From positions 2,542,001-2,606,000 of the forward strand of contig NZ_JAUSXO010000001.1 of the NCBI RefSeq assembly GCF_030816075.1: a stretch of 64,000 bases of DNA, written 5' to 3'. Origin of the DNA: Arthrobacter agilis. Its GTDB lineage: Bacteria; Actinomycetota; Actinomycetes; Actinomycetales; Micrococcaceae. The position numbers and the translations under genes were made by a program. Every line of letters starts with the position of its first letter. Position 1 is the stretch's first letter. This document shows, piece by piece, positions 51,338 through 60,439 of the stretch. A model generated the notes under the pieces. It searched no databases, was not told the origin of the DNA, and saw nothing but the letters and a program-made list of their open reading frames with translations.

Positions 51338-52429
51338 CTAGACGTCCCTGCTGACCACGGCCTGCGCGAAGCTGGCCAGCGCACGCTTGACGACGCTGTC
51401 CGGCAGGGGACTGAGGGCGGCCACGGCATCGTCCGCCCACCGCTGCGCCACGGCCCAGGCCTCCTGCGTCTGCGGATGCGCGCGCACGGCGGCGACCACC
51501 TCGGCGAGGGCCTCGTCCGAGGAGAGGTCGCCGTCCACCAGCGCGACGACGTCGGCCGCCGACTGGTCGCCCGCCGCTGCGGCACGGCGCAGCAGGATGA
51601 CCGGCAGGGTGGGCACGCCCTCCCGCAGGTCCGTCCCGGGGGCCTTGCCGGACTTCACCTTCAGGCCCGTGACGTCGATGACGTCGTCGGCGAGCTGGAA
51701 GGCGACACCGACCTTCTCTCCGTAGGAGACCATGACGTCGACGACCTCCCGCGGGGTGTCCGCGAAGATCGCGCCGAGCTGCCCCGAGGCGGCCACGAGG
51801 GAGCCGGTCTTGTCGGCGATCACGGAGAGGTAGTGCTCGAGGTCGTCCTGGCCCTCGCGTGGACCGACCGTCTCGTGCAGCTGGCCGAGGCACAGCCGCT
51901 CGAAGGTCCGCGCCTGGATGCCGAGCGCCTCGCCGCCGAGTTCGGAGACGAGGATCGAGGCCCGCGCGAAGATGAGGTCGCCGGTGAGGATGGCCACGGA
52001 GTTGCCCCACACCTCGTGCGCCGTCGGGGCTCCGCGGCGGTAGGGGGCGGAGTCCATGACGTCGTCGTGGTACAGCGTGGCGAGGTGCGTCAGTTCGACG
52101 ACGACGGCCGCCTGCACCACCTTGGCCCGGGCCGGGTTGCCGAGGTGCGACGCGAGGATCGTCAGCAGGGGGCGGATCCGCTTGCCGCCGGCCTCGACGA
52201 GGTGACGGCTCGTGGCGTCGGCCAGGGGATCGGAGTTGGCGATGGCCTCGCGGAGCTGCTTCTCCACCTCTGCGAGGCACGACGAGACGGAGGGTCCCAG
52301 GTCCGGGTCCTCGGCGATGAGGGCGAAGCCGGGCGGCAGGCGCAGGGCACCTGCGTCCGGGATGTCCGCGGTGTCCAGCGCGCTGGCGTGGCCCACGCTG
52401 GTCCACCCGGGGTTGAAGGATTGTGTCAC
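51338..52429 (-). CDS. Long-chain polyprenyl diphosphate synthase (menaquinone side chain)
   Basis: 363 residues. The first Asp-rich motif LYHDDVMDSA is near 118 and the second QLADDVIDV near 244, the metal-diphosphate sites of trans-prenyltransferases; GGKRIRP near 82 binds isopentenyl diphosphate. Placement directly after menJ suggests it makes the hepta- to nonaprenyl tail for menaquinone; chain length cannot be read reliably. The GTG start is 6 nt after TAGGCT (52436-52441, minus), which overlaps the menJ stop region, so it has its own leaderless promoter besides possible read-through. Confidence 0.92.
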   Translation of the reverse strand: MTQSFNPGWTSVGHASALDTADIPDAGALRLPPGFALIAEDPDLGPSVSSCLAEVEKQLREAIANSDPLADATSRHLVEAGGKRIRPLLTILASHLGNPARAKVVQAAVVVELTHLATLYHDDVMDSAPYRRGAPTAHEVWGNSVAILTGDLIFARASILVSELGGEALGIQARTFERLCLGQLHETVGPREGQDDLEHYLSVIADKTGSLVAASGQLGAIFADTPREVVDVMVSYGEKVGVAFQLADDVIDVTGLKVKSGKAPGTDLREGVPTLPVILLRRAAAAGDQSAADVVALVDGDLSSDEALAEVVAAVRAHPQTQEAWAVAQRWADDAVAALSPLPDSVVKRALASFAQAVVSRDV

Positions 52430-52438
52430 CGTCTAAGC

Positions 52439-53755
52439 CTAACCAAGTGGGGCGGCGCTTTGCGCACGCAGATAGCCGGTCAGGGACGGCTGGTTCGAGG
52501 TGGGTGGCACGAGCGATTCGAGCAGGTGGATGACCCGGTCCTCGAAGCCGCGGCCGCCCGCGTCCGTCAGGTTGGCGAGCATCCGGACCACGAACCGCAT
52601 GAGCACGGGCACCGGCATGCCGGTGCGGAGGGCCAGGGACATGACGGCGGGCTTGCCGATCAGCTGCGCGAAGACGCGCCCGAGCGTGAAGTGGCTCCCC
52701 CACTGCGCCCGTACATGGGGCGCGTAGCCGGACATCACCTGGTCGCGTCCGAGCGGCGAGCCCACGCCCTGTGCCCGCTCGATGAACTCGGCGGCGTACC
52801 GCGCCGATTCCATCGCGTAGGAGATCCCCTCGCCGTTGAACGGCGACACCATGCCGCCGGCGTCCCCGAGCAGCAGCAGCCCGGGGCTGTAGTGCGGCGT
52901 GCGGTTGAAGCCCATGGGCAGTGCCGCGCCGCGGATCTCGCCGACCTGGTTCCCGGGCGTGAACCCCCACTCGGAGGGCATGCCCGCGGTCCAGTCCCGC
53001 AGGACCTGCTTGTAGTCGAGCTTGCCGAACTCCGCCGACGAGTTGAGGATCCCGAGGCCCACGTTCGAGGTGCCGTCACCGACACCGAAGACCCAGCCGT
53101 AGCCGGGCAGCGGCTTGCCGGTGGCGTCGGGGAGCTCGAGCCACCCCTCCATCCAGTCATCGTCGGTGCGCGGGCTGGTGAAGTACGTCCTCACGGCGAC
53201 GCCGAGGGGCCGGTCGTCGCGCTTCTGCAGTCCGAGGCTGACGGCGGTGCGCGTCGAGTTGCCGTCGGCGGCGAGCACGACGTCGGCCGTGAAGGTGCGC
53301 GTCTCGCCCGTCCTGCGCCCGTCGGCGTCGAGCACGTTCGCCGTCACCCCGGTGACCCGGCCGGCATCGTCGCGCAGCGCGGCGGTCACGGCATGTCCCT
53401 CGAGGATGGTGGCACCGGCGGTACGGGCATGCTGCGCCAGCGCCTCGTCGAAGCCGAGGCGCGTGCGGACCAGGCCGTAGTCGGGGAAGTCGCTGAGCTC
53501 GGGCCAGGGCACCTCCACGGTGCGCTTTCCCGCGATGAGGCGGAGGCCCTTGTTGCGGCGCCACCCCTCGCTCTCGTCGTGCGGCAGGCCGAGGAGCTGC
53601 AGCTCGCGGGTGGCGCGGGGCGTCAGTCCGTCACCGCACACCTTCTCGCGGGGGAACCAGGTCTTCTCGAGCACCGTGACCTCGATGCCCGCGCGTGCGA
53701 GGTAGTACGCCGCAGTGGATCCCGCCGGGCCCGCGCCGACGATCAGGACGGTCAT
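52439..53755 (-). CDS. menJ: Geranylgeranyl-reductase-family flavoenzyme, MenJ-like
   Basis: 438 residues. The N-terminal FAD motif VLIVGAGPAGSTAAYYLARAG, KTWFPREKVCGDGLTPRA near 32, and LLLLGDAGGMVSPFNGEGISYAMESARYAAEFI near 290 define the GGR family. Its position between menG and a polyprenyl synthase matches MenJ, which saturates one isoprene unit of menaquinone. Its start directly abuts the menG stop (no gap), implying one operon menG-menJ. Confidence 0.9.
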   Translation of the reverse strand: MTVLIVGAGPAGSTAAYYLARAGIEVTVLEKTWFPREKVCGDGLTPRATRELQLLGLPHDESEGWRRNKGLRLIAGKRTVEVPWPELSDFPDYGLVRTRLGFDEALAQHARTAGATILEGHAVTAALRDDAGRVTGVTANVLDADGRRTGETRTFTADVVLAADGNSTRTAVSLGLQKRDDRPLGVAVRTYFTSPRTDDDWMEGWLELPDATGKPLPGYGWVFGVGDGTSNVGLGILNSSAEFGKLDYKQVLRDWTAGMPSEWGFTPGNQVGEIRGAALPMGFNRTPHYSPGLLLLGDAGGMVSPFNGEGISYAMESARYAAEFIERAQGVGSPLGRDQVMSGYAPHVRAQWGSHFTLGRVFAQLIGKPAVMSLALRTGMPVPVLMRFVVRMLANLTDAGGRGFEDRVIHLLESLVPPTSNQPSLTGYLRAQSAAPLG

Positions 53756-54517
53756 CTACGCGGCCGCGGACGTGCGGCGCAGGCGGACCTGTCCGGGTCG
53801 GAGCGGCTCCTCGCCGGGTGCGGCGGGTGCCTTGGTGGCGCGGTGGACGGCGACGATCCCGCCGTTCAGGTTCCGGTATTCGACGTCCTGCCAGCCGGCC
53901 TCGGCGAGCCAGCCCGCGAGTTCGTCCTGGTTCGGCCAGGCGCGGATCGACTCCGCGAGGTAGACGTAGGCGTCGGGGTTCGAGCTGACCTTCCGGGCGA
54001 TCGCCGGCAGCGCGCGCATCAGGTACTCGGTGTAGGTGGTGCGCCAGAGGGCGACCGTGGGCTGCGAGAACTCGGCGATGACGAGCCGTCCTCCCGGCCG
54101 GGTGACGCGCAGCATCTCGGCGAGCGCCTTCTTCGGCTCGTTGACGTTGCGGAGCCCGAAGGAGATGGTCGACGCGTCGAAGGAGTCGTCGGCGAAGGGC
54201 AAGTTCGTCGCATCGCCGGCCACGAACGCGATGTCGGGCCGCCTGCGCTTGCCGACCTTCAGCATGCCGAGTGAGAAGTCGCAGGCGACGACGTCGATCC
54301 CGGCGTCGGCGTAGGGTTCGCTCGACGTGCCGGTGCCCGCAGCGAGGTCCAGCACGCGCTGGCCGGGCTCCGCGCCGACGGCGTCCACCACGATGCGCCG
54401 CCATCGGCGCGTCTGTCCCATGGACAGGACGTCGTTGACGACGTCGTACCGGGGGGCCACGTCGTCGAACATGGCTGCCACTTCGTCAGGACGCTTCTCC
54501 AGCGATGCACGATTCAC
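53756..54517 (-). CDS. menG: Demethylmenaquinone methyltransferase
   Basis: 253 residues, UbiE/MenG-type SAM methyltransferase. [19 protein letters not shown] near 24, [12 protein letters not shown] near 55 (SAM motif I), [12 protein letters not shown], and [27 protein letters not shown] are family hallmarks. It adds the last methyl group of menaquinone. The C-terminal tail ([13 protein letters not shown]) is an extension. A -10-like GACAAT lies 6 nt before the GTG start, suggesting a leaderless mRNA. It is divergent from menF. Confidence 0.93.
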   Translation of the reverse strand: MNRASLEKRPDEVAAMFDDVAPRYDVVNDVLSMGQTRRWRRIVVDAVGAEPGQRVLDLAAGTGTSSEPYADAGIDVVACDFSLGMLKVGKRRRPDIAFVAGDATNLPFADDSFDASTISFGLRNVNEPKKALAEMLRVTRPGGRLVIAEFSQPTVALWRTTYTEYLMRALPAIARKVSSNPDAYVYLAESIRAWPNQDELAGWLAEAGWQDVEYRNLNGGIVAVHRATKAPAAPGEEPLRPGQVRLRRTSAAA

Positions 54518-54659
54518 CTCGCCATTGTCTCAAACAACGGCACGGTACCCGACCAGCACCTTCGGTCCGCGGCAACCGGCAGCGTCCCCTCGACGACGTG
54601 CGGCATCTCACCGGTCCGCACCGATCTCCCGGGGTACCGCGGAGTAGGCTTGAAGCATC

Positions 54660-56000
54660 ATGAGCACACCGTCCCTCACCGCGCTGACGCCTGCGCCCGG
54701 ACACTCCCGCGGCCTCCGCAGCATCACGGTGGCGCACGGCAGCATGGACCCCCGGACAGGCCTCCTCGAGTACGTGGTCCGCAACGACGCCCACACCTGG
54801 ATCCGCCGCGGCGGCGGGCTCGTCGCCTACGGCGAGACCGCGCGCTTCACCGTGACGGGGCCGGACCGCTTCACGCGGGCCCAGGAGTGGTGGCGGCGCG
54901 AGCTCGCCGGCGCGGAGGTGCTGGACGAACTCTCGGTCCCCGGGTCGGGACTCATCGCCTTCGGCTCCTTCGCCTTCTCGAAGACGTCCGCCCACGAGTC
55001 GCGCCTGATCGTCCCCGAGGTGGTGGTCGGCTGCAGTGAGGGGATGAGCTGGCTCACCTACATCACCGACGACGCCGACGCCGAACTCACCGCCGAGGCG
55101 GCCGAGGCGGCCCTCGCCGCCTACCTCGTGGAGCCCGACGCCGGCCGCTCCCCCAGCCCGGGTGACCGCCTCGGCCCGGGTGTCCTCTCGGAGGACCAGT
55201 ACAAGGTCGCCGTCGCCGAGGGTGTGAAGCATGTCCGGGCGGGTGAACTGAGCAAGCTCGTGCTGGCCCGCGACGTCGTCGCCCACCTCGACACCCCCGT
55301 GGCCACGGCCCAGGTGCTGCGCGAGCTCGCGGTCCGGTACGAGGACTGCTGGACCTACGCCGTGGACGGCCTGATCGGGTCGACGCCGGAGATGCTCATC
55401 AAGGTCGAGGACAGCACCGCCCGGGCACGCGTGCTCGCGGGCACGCTGGACCGTGCCAGCGCTCCCGCGGACGACCCCGGCTACGCCACCCGCGTGCTCG
55501 CAGGCTCGGAGAAGCAGCTCCACGAGCACCAGATCGCCATCGACTCGCTCACCGAGACGCTCGGACCCTTCACGAGCTCCATGACCTCGCACAGCGAGCC
55601 CTTCGTCCTCCAGCTGCCCAACGTGTGGCATCTCGCCTCCGACGTGATGGCGCAGCTGACGGTGGACGAGGACGGCCTGGTGCCGACGTCGCTGGCCCTG
55701 GTGCAGGCGCTGCATCCCACCGCTGCCGTGTGCGGCACGCCGACGACGGTGGCCGGGGCGCTCATCCGCGAGCTCGAGCATCTCCAGCGCGGCCCGTACG
55801 CCGGCCCGGTGGGCTGGATCGACGCCGGCGGCAACGGTGAATGGGGTATCGCGCTGCGCGGCGCCGTCGTCGAGACGCCCACCCGGGTGAGGCTGTACGC
55901 GGGGTGCGGGATCGTCGAGGGTTCCCAGCCCGAAGCGGAACTCGCCGAGACCTGGAGCAAGTTCCGGCCCATGATCGAGGCCCTCGGCCTGTCGCGCTGA
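54660..56000 (+). CDS. menF: Isochorismate synthase
   Basis: 446 residues, chorismate-binding enzyme. LSKLVLARDV near 196, RVLAGTLDR near 259, LHEHQIAIDSL near 284, HPTAAVCGTPT near 356 and GCGIVEGSQPEAELAETWSKF at the end are the conserved active-site blocks. The Lys of LSKLVLARD is the isochorismate-synthase-type general base. It makes isochorismate for MenD. TAGGCT lies 9 nt before the ATG, so the leader is at most a few bases. It is divergent from menG, so both arms of the pathway share a control region. Confidence 0.92.
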   Translation: MSTPSLTALTPAPGHSRGLRSITVAHGSMDPRTGLLEYVVRNDAHTWIRRGGGLVAYGETARFTVTGPDRFTRAQEWWRRELAGAEVLDELSVPGSGLIAFGSFAFSKTSAHESRLIVPEVVVGCSEGMSWLTYITDDADAELTAEAAEAALAAYLVEPDAGRSPSPGDRLGPGVLSEDQYKVAVAEGVKHVRAGELSKLVLARDVVAHLDTPVATAQVLRELAVRYEDCWTYAVDGLIGSTPEMLIKVEDSTARARVLAGTLDRASAPADDPGYATRVLAGSEKQLHEHQIAIDSLTETLGPFTSSMTSHSEPFVLQLPNVWHLASDVMAQLTVDEDGLVPTSLALVQALHPTAAVCGTPTTVAGALIRELEHLQRGPYAGPVGWIDAGGNGEWGIALRGAVVETPTRVRLYAGCGIVEGSQPEAELAETWSKFRPMIEALGLSR

Positions 56001-56135
56001 GGAGGGGCCCGGGACGGCGGGCAGCTCTGGTTACCAATAGGCAATGGGCGTAGCCCGTGATGCACATCCCACTTTCGTCGTTACAATCAGCAGGACCTTT
56101 TTCCCGTGCATCCCGTCCGCTTTAGTGAGGTACCC

Positions 56136-56924
56136 ATGCTTTCCAAGAAATCCGCAATGCTGGCCGTCGTGGCCGCCGGCGCCCTCGCGCTGAGCGCCTG
56201 CGGCGGAGGCTCCGACGACGCCGGATCCGGTGGGGACAGCGGCCTGGACCTCGTGTCCGAGGGCGCCCTGACCGTCTGCTCGGACATCCCCTACCCGCCC
56301 TTCGAGTTCGAGGAGAACGGCGAGTACACCGGCTTCGACATGGACATCATGAAGGAGATCGCGTCCGGCATGGACCTCGAGCTCTCGGTGCAGGACGTCG
56401 AGTTCAACGGCCTGCAGAGTGGTGCCGTCCTCGCCGCCCGCCAGTGCGACATCGGCGCCAGCGCCGTCACCATCACGGAGGAGCGCGCGGCGAACCTCGC
56501 GTTCTCGGACCCCTACTACGACTCGCTGCAGTCCCTCCTCGTTCCCAAGGGCTCCGACGTCGCGTCGATCGACGACCTCGCGGGCAAGAAGGTGGGCGTC
56601 CAGCAGGGCACCACCGGTGAGACCTACGCATCGAAGAACGCACCGGACGCCGAACTGGTCCAGTTCCCCTCGGACGCGGAGATGTACGCCGCGATCCAGG
56701 CCGGCAACGTCGATGCGCTGCTGCAGGACCTGCCGGTGAATCTCGGCCACACCGAGGACGGCTCCTTCACGATCGCCGAGGAGTACCCGACGGACGAGAA
56801 GTACGGGTTCATCATGGCGAAGGAGGGCAGCGAGGCGCTGGTCACCGCTGTGAACGAGCAGCTCACCGCCCTGCGCGACAACGGCAAGTACCAGGAAATC
56901 TACGACTCCTACTTCGCGGAGTAG
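56136..56924 (+). CDS. Amino-acid ABC transporter substrate-binding lipoprotein
   Basis: 262 residues. The signal peptide ends in the lipobox LSAC (Cys near 22), anchoring it to the membrane outer face. GALTVCSDIPYPPFEFEENGEYTGFDMDIMKEIA is the solute-binding family 3 signature for polar amino acids; DIGASAVTITEERA and VGVQQGTTGE follow. GAGG precedes ATG 56136; a longer frame would place extra residues before the signal peptide. TACAAT (56092-56097) is a likely -10. It is followed by its permease and ATPase genes. Confidence 0.93.
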   Translation: MLSKKSAMLAVVAAGALALSACGGGSDDAGSGGDSGLDLVSEGALTVCSDIPYPPFEFEENGEYTGFDMDIMKEIASGMDLELSVQDVEFNGLQSGAVLAARQCDIGASAVTITEERAANLAFSDPYYDSLQSLLVPKGSDVASIDDLAGKKVGVQQGTTGETYASKNAPDAELVQFPSDAEMYAAIQAGNVDALLQDLPVNLGHTEDGSFTIAEEYPTDEKYGFIMAKEGSEALVTAVNEQLTALRDNGKYQEIYDSYFAE

Positions 56925-57002
56925 CCCGTCCGACCCGCGCGGCCCGTCGCTCCGACGTCCGGCCGCGCGGGTGCCACTTCCCGAAGGAAGGTAGTACCCC
57001 GC

Positions 57003-57788
57003 GTGAAACGCTCGACACGCAGACGCCTCATCCAGGGCGTCCTCTACGCGGTGTTCGTCGCCGTCGTCCTGTTCGTCATCCTCGCCGTCGACTGGGGCCG
57101 GATCCAGCCGTATTTCCTGAATCTCGACGTCGCCCTGTCGACCTTCCCCGAAGTCGTCACGATCGCCGCGAAGAACACCGTCGTATACACGGCCATCGCG
57201 TTCGTCGGCGGCATGCTGCTCGGCCTCCTGCTGGCGCTCATGAAGCTCTCCCCGGTGCTGCCGTACCGCTGGCTCGCCACCGTGTACATCGAACTGTTCC
57301 GCGGGCTCCCCGCGCTGCTGGTGATCTTCGGCTTCGCCTACGCCCTGCCGATCGCCATCGGGTGGCGTCCACCGGGCGGCAACGCCGGGGCCGGCCTGAT
57401 CGGACTCATCGTCGTGTCCGCCGCGTACATCGCCGAGACCATCCGCGCGGGCATCGAGGCCGTGCCCAAGGGTCAGGTCGAGGCCGCACGCTCCCTCGGC
57501 ATGAATCCGGCGTGGACCATGGTGACCGTCGTCCTGCCGCAGGCGTTCCGGATCATCACGCCTCCCCTGACCAACGAGCTCGTGATCCTCATCAAGGACA
57601 CCTCGCTCCTGTTCATCGCGGGCATGGCGATCGGGGACCGCGAGTTAACCACGTTCGCGCGTGACGCCCTCACCAGCCAGGCCAACGCGACACCGCTCGT
57701 GGTGGCCGCACTGATGTACCTGGTGATCACGCTCCCGCTCACCCAGCTGGTGGCCAAGCTCGAACGACACAACAAGAGAGGCCGGTGA
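57003..57788 (+). CDS. Amino-acid ABC transporter permease
   Basis: 261 residues with about six hydrophobic helices. The His/Glu/Arg-type permease region is [23 protein letters not shown] and [14 protein letters not shown]. The cytoplasmic EAA loop is [29 protein letters not shown], which contacts the ATPase. Only one permease gene is present, so it probably forms a homodimer. The GTG start has GGAAGG somewhat far upstream. Its last 4 bases overlap the ATPase start (GTGA). Confidence 0.93.
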   Translation: MKRSTRRRLIQGVLYAVFVAVVLFVILAVDWGRIQPYFLNLDVALSTFPEVVTIAAKNTVVYTAIAFVGGMLLGLLLALMKLSPVLPYRWLATVYIELFRGLPALLVIFGFAYALPIAIGWRPPGGNAGAGLIGLIVVSAAYIAETIRAGIEAVPKGQVEAARSLGMNPAWTMVTVVLPQAFRIITPPLTNELVILIKDTSLLFIAGMAIGDRELTTFARDALTSQANATPLVVAALMYLVITLPLTQLVAKLERHNKRGR

Positions 57789-58552
57789 TTCCGGTGGCCC
57801 AGGCAGCATCGGGTACCGCGGCAGCCCCCGCGATCGAGGTCCGGGCGCTCTGCAAGAACTTCGGCAGCAACGAGGTGCTGAAGGGCATCGACTTCCATGT
57901 GGACCAGGGCGAGGTGGTCTGCGTGATCGGCCCGTCGGGCTCCGGCAAGTCCACGCTGCTGCGCTGCGTCAACCGGCTCGAGGAGCCCACCAGCGGCACG
58001 GTCATGGTGGAGGGCGTCGACATCACGGACAGCGAGACGGACCTCGACGGCGTGCGCACGCGCATCGGCATGGTCTTCCAGCAGTTCAACCTCTTCCCCC
58101 ACCTGACCGTGCTGAGGAACCTGACGCTCGCGCAGCAGCGGGCCAAGAAGCGCGGCAAGGCCGAGGCCACGGAGATCGCCCGCAGGAACCTCGCGAAGGT
58201 GGGGCTCGCGGAAAAGGCCGATGCCTTCCCGTCCCAGCTCTCCGGCGGCCAGCAGCAGCGCGTCGCCATCGCCCGCGCCCTGTCGATGGACCCCGACATG
58301 ATGCTCTTCGACGAGCCCACGAGCGCCCTGGACCCGGAGCTCGTCGGCGACGTGCTCGAGGTCATGAAGCAGCTGGCCCGGGAAGGCATGACCATGATGG
58401 TCGTCACGCACGAGATGGGCTTCGCCCGCGAGGTCGGCGACCGCGTGGTGTTCATGGACGGCGGTGTGGTGGTGGAGCAGGGCAAGCCCGAGGACGTCCT
58501 CGGCAACCCCCAGCACGAGCGGACCAGGCTGTTCCTGTCGAAGGTCCTCTGA
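57785..58552 (+). CDS. Amino-acid ABC transporter ATPase
   Basis: 255 residues. Walker [10 protein letters not shown] near 46, Q-loop [11 protein letters not shown] near 98, signature LSGGQQQR near 155, Walker [13 protein letters not shown] near 175, and the switch His in VVTHEMGF near 210 are intact. These belong to the polar amino-acid (GlnQ/HisP-like) class. The GTG start overlaps the permease stop by 4 nt, with GAGAGG 3 nt upstream. The trio sits inside the men gene region but points to amino-acid uptake. Confidence 0.94.
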   Translation: MIPVAQAASGTAAAPAIEVRALCKNFGSNEVLKGIDFHVDQGEVVCVIGPSGSGKSTLLRCVNRLEEPTSGTVMVEGVDITDSETDLDGVRTRIGMVFQQFNLFPHLTVLRNLTLAQQRAKKRGKAEATEIARRNLAKVGLAEKADAFPSQLSGGQQQRVAIARALSMDPDMMLFDEPTSALDPELVGDVLEVMKQLAREGMTMMVVTHEMGFAREVGDRVVFMDGGVVVEQGKPEDVLGNPQHERTRLFLSKVL

Positions 58553-58573
58553 CGACAGGAACGGGCCGCGGGC

Positions 58574-60331
58574 CTACGGTGCGGTGACGTCCGCGACCGC
58601 CCGGCGGATGCGTGCATGCAGGGTCCGGAGCGTGGTGCGTTCTGTCCGGACCTCGAGGATGGAGCGGCCCGTGATGGGCCGCTCCATCGCCGTATCCAGC
58701 TCCGCCAGGGTCCCCGCCCGCTCGTAGGGCACGCCGTGTGCGGCGGCGAGCGATGCGATGTCCACGGTGTGCGGGGTACCGAAGAGGCGTTCGACGGCGG
58801 CACCGTAGCGTGCCGTCGTCGTGTCCGCGCCGTGTTCGAGCAGCCCGAAGATGCCTCCGCCGCCATCGTTGAGGACCACGATCTGCAGGTCCGGCTGCGC
58901 CTCGCCGGCGCCGAGGAGCAGCCCGCCGGCGTCGTGCAGGAACGTGACGTCCCCCAGGAGCACGCGCGTGGGGATGCCGGCGGCGAGGGCGATCCCCGTG
59001 GCCGTCGAGACGGTGCCGTCGATCCCGGCGAGCCCCCGGTTGGCGAAGACCTCCAGCGGATGCCAGTCGGTGGCGGCGACGAGGTCCACGTCGCGGATGG
59101 GGTTGGAGGAGCCGAGCACCAGGTTGCCGTCCGTGTGCTCCCACACGGCGTCGGCGACGTGCAGTCCCGTCAGCCGTTCCTCGCCGGCGAGCAGGGACTG
59201 GATCGCGGCCTCCGCCGTCGCACCCGCCTGCCGCCAGGCTTGCAGCCAGCCGTCCTCGCCGCGTCCTGCGAAGGTGAGCAGCTCGGGCAGGGAGTCGATG
59301 ATGCGCTCGGGACGGCGCCCCTCCTCGAACCAGGCGACGGGCTCGGGCAGGTACAGGGCGTGCTCGACATCGGGCCGCGCGAGCAGTGCGGTGACCGGTC
59401 GGGACAGGGTCGGACGGCCGAAGGTCACCACGCGCGTGATGGCCGGGCCGAGGTGCTCGAGGAGCAGCCGGTACGGGGCGATGCCGCTGCTGCCGAAGCG
59501 GGCGTTCGACGACGGTTCGGCGAGCAGCGGGAGGCCGAGGTGCGCGGCGAAGACGGCGGCGAGCTCTCCGGCCCCGTGACCGGCTACGACGACGGTCCTG
59601 CTGTCGTCCGGGATATGAAGACCGCCGGCACCGGCGGGATCGGGGAGGTCGGCGGTGCCGGTCGTCGGCACGCTGCCGATGCGCATCGGCGTCTCCGCCG
59701 GCCCGTCCCCCGGCAGCGTCTCGTCCCGGTCGCCGCCGTCGCCCCCGGGCACGAGTGGGTCGCGGAAGGCGAGGTTGAGGTGGACCGGGCCCGGCGGACG
59801 CGTCGGCACACCCTCCACGGGCGCACCGACGGCGGCGCGGAGGGCGTCGGTGACCGCCCGCCCCGGATCGTCCCCCGCCGGGACGTCCATGCCGGCACGC
59901 ACGTGCACGCCGAACAGGCCCGGCTGCACGGTGGTCTGGTTGGCCCCGGTGCCGCGCAGCTCGGCGGGCCGGTCGGCGGACACGACCACGAGCGGCACGG
60001 CCGCATGGTTCGCCTCCATCACGGCCGGCAGCAACTCGCCCACGGCGGTGCCCGACGTCGTCACCACGGCGGCCGGACGCCGTGCACCGAGCGCGAGGCC
60101 CAGGGCGGTGAACGCGCCGGACCGTTCGTCGATCCGCACGTGCAGCCTCACCAGGCCGGCCGCCTCGGCCTCCGCCAGCGCGTACGCGAGCGGTGCGCTG
60201 CGCGAGCCGGGCGCGACGACGACGTCGACGACGCCGCCCGCCACCAGGGCACGGACGGCCCGGGCGGCCGACGTCGCGGAATCGAGGGGGGCTTCAGGCG
60301 TGGCTGCCGGTTCGGGCGCTTCGTGGGTCAC
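58574..60331 (-). CDS. menD: SEPHCHC synthase
   Basis: 585 residues, thiamine-diphosphate enzyme. [15 protein letters not shown] near 35, [18 protein letters not shown] near 60 (activating Glu), [19 protein letters not shown] near 87 and the cofactor region [13 protein letters not shown] near 445 with [15 protein letters not shown] are MenD hallmarks. It joins 2-oxoglutarate to isochorismate. The GTG start (MTHEAPEPA) is chosen because AAGGATGG precedes it and the longer frame adds Arg/Gly-rich sequence. It is convergent with the ABC ATPase. Partner menF is 3 kb away and menC lies at the window end. Confidence 0.93.
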   Translation of the reverse strand: MTHEAPEPAATPEAPLDSATSAARAVRALVAGGVVDVVVAPGSRSAPLAYALAEAEAAGLVRLHVRIDERSGAFTALGLALGARRPAAVVTTSGTAVGELLPAVMEANHAAVPLVVVSADRPAELRGTGANQTTVQPGLFGVHVRAGMDVPAGDDPGRAVTDALRAAVGAPVEGVPTRPPGPVHLNLAFRDPLVPGGDGGDRDETLPGDGPAETPMRIGSVPTTGTADLPDPAGAGGLHIPDDSRTVVVAGHGAGELAAVFAAHLGLPLLAEPSSNARFGSSGIAPYRLLLEHLGPAITRVVTFGRPTLSRPVTALLARPDVEHALYLPEPVAWFEEGRRPERIIDSLPELLTFAGRGEDGWLQAWRQAGATAEAAIQSLLAGEERLTGLHVADAVWEHTDGNLVLGSSNPIRDVDLVAATDWHPLEVFANRGLAGIDGTVSTATGIALAAGIPTRVLLGDVTFLHDAGGLLLGAGEAQPDLQIVVLNDGGGGIFGLLEHGADTTTARYGAAVERLFGTPHTVDIASLAAAHGVPYERAGTLAELDTAMERPITGRSILEVRTERTTLRTLHARIRRAVADVTAP

Positions 60332-60439
60332 CGGTCCATCCTTCCATCCGCGGCCGGGCGCACCCCCCACCCGGGGCGGAGGTGCGCCCCGGTTGCGCGT
60401 CCGGCGCCGTCCGTCGTGGCGGCCCCGCACCGACCGGGC

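Noticed and set aside
51314..54274. A plus-strand open frame of about 986 codons over the polyprenyl synthase, menJ and menG
   Set aside because: Antisense shadow; no start signal or domain, while all three minus-strand genes are certain.
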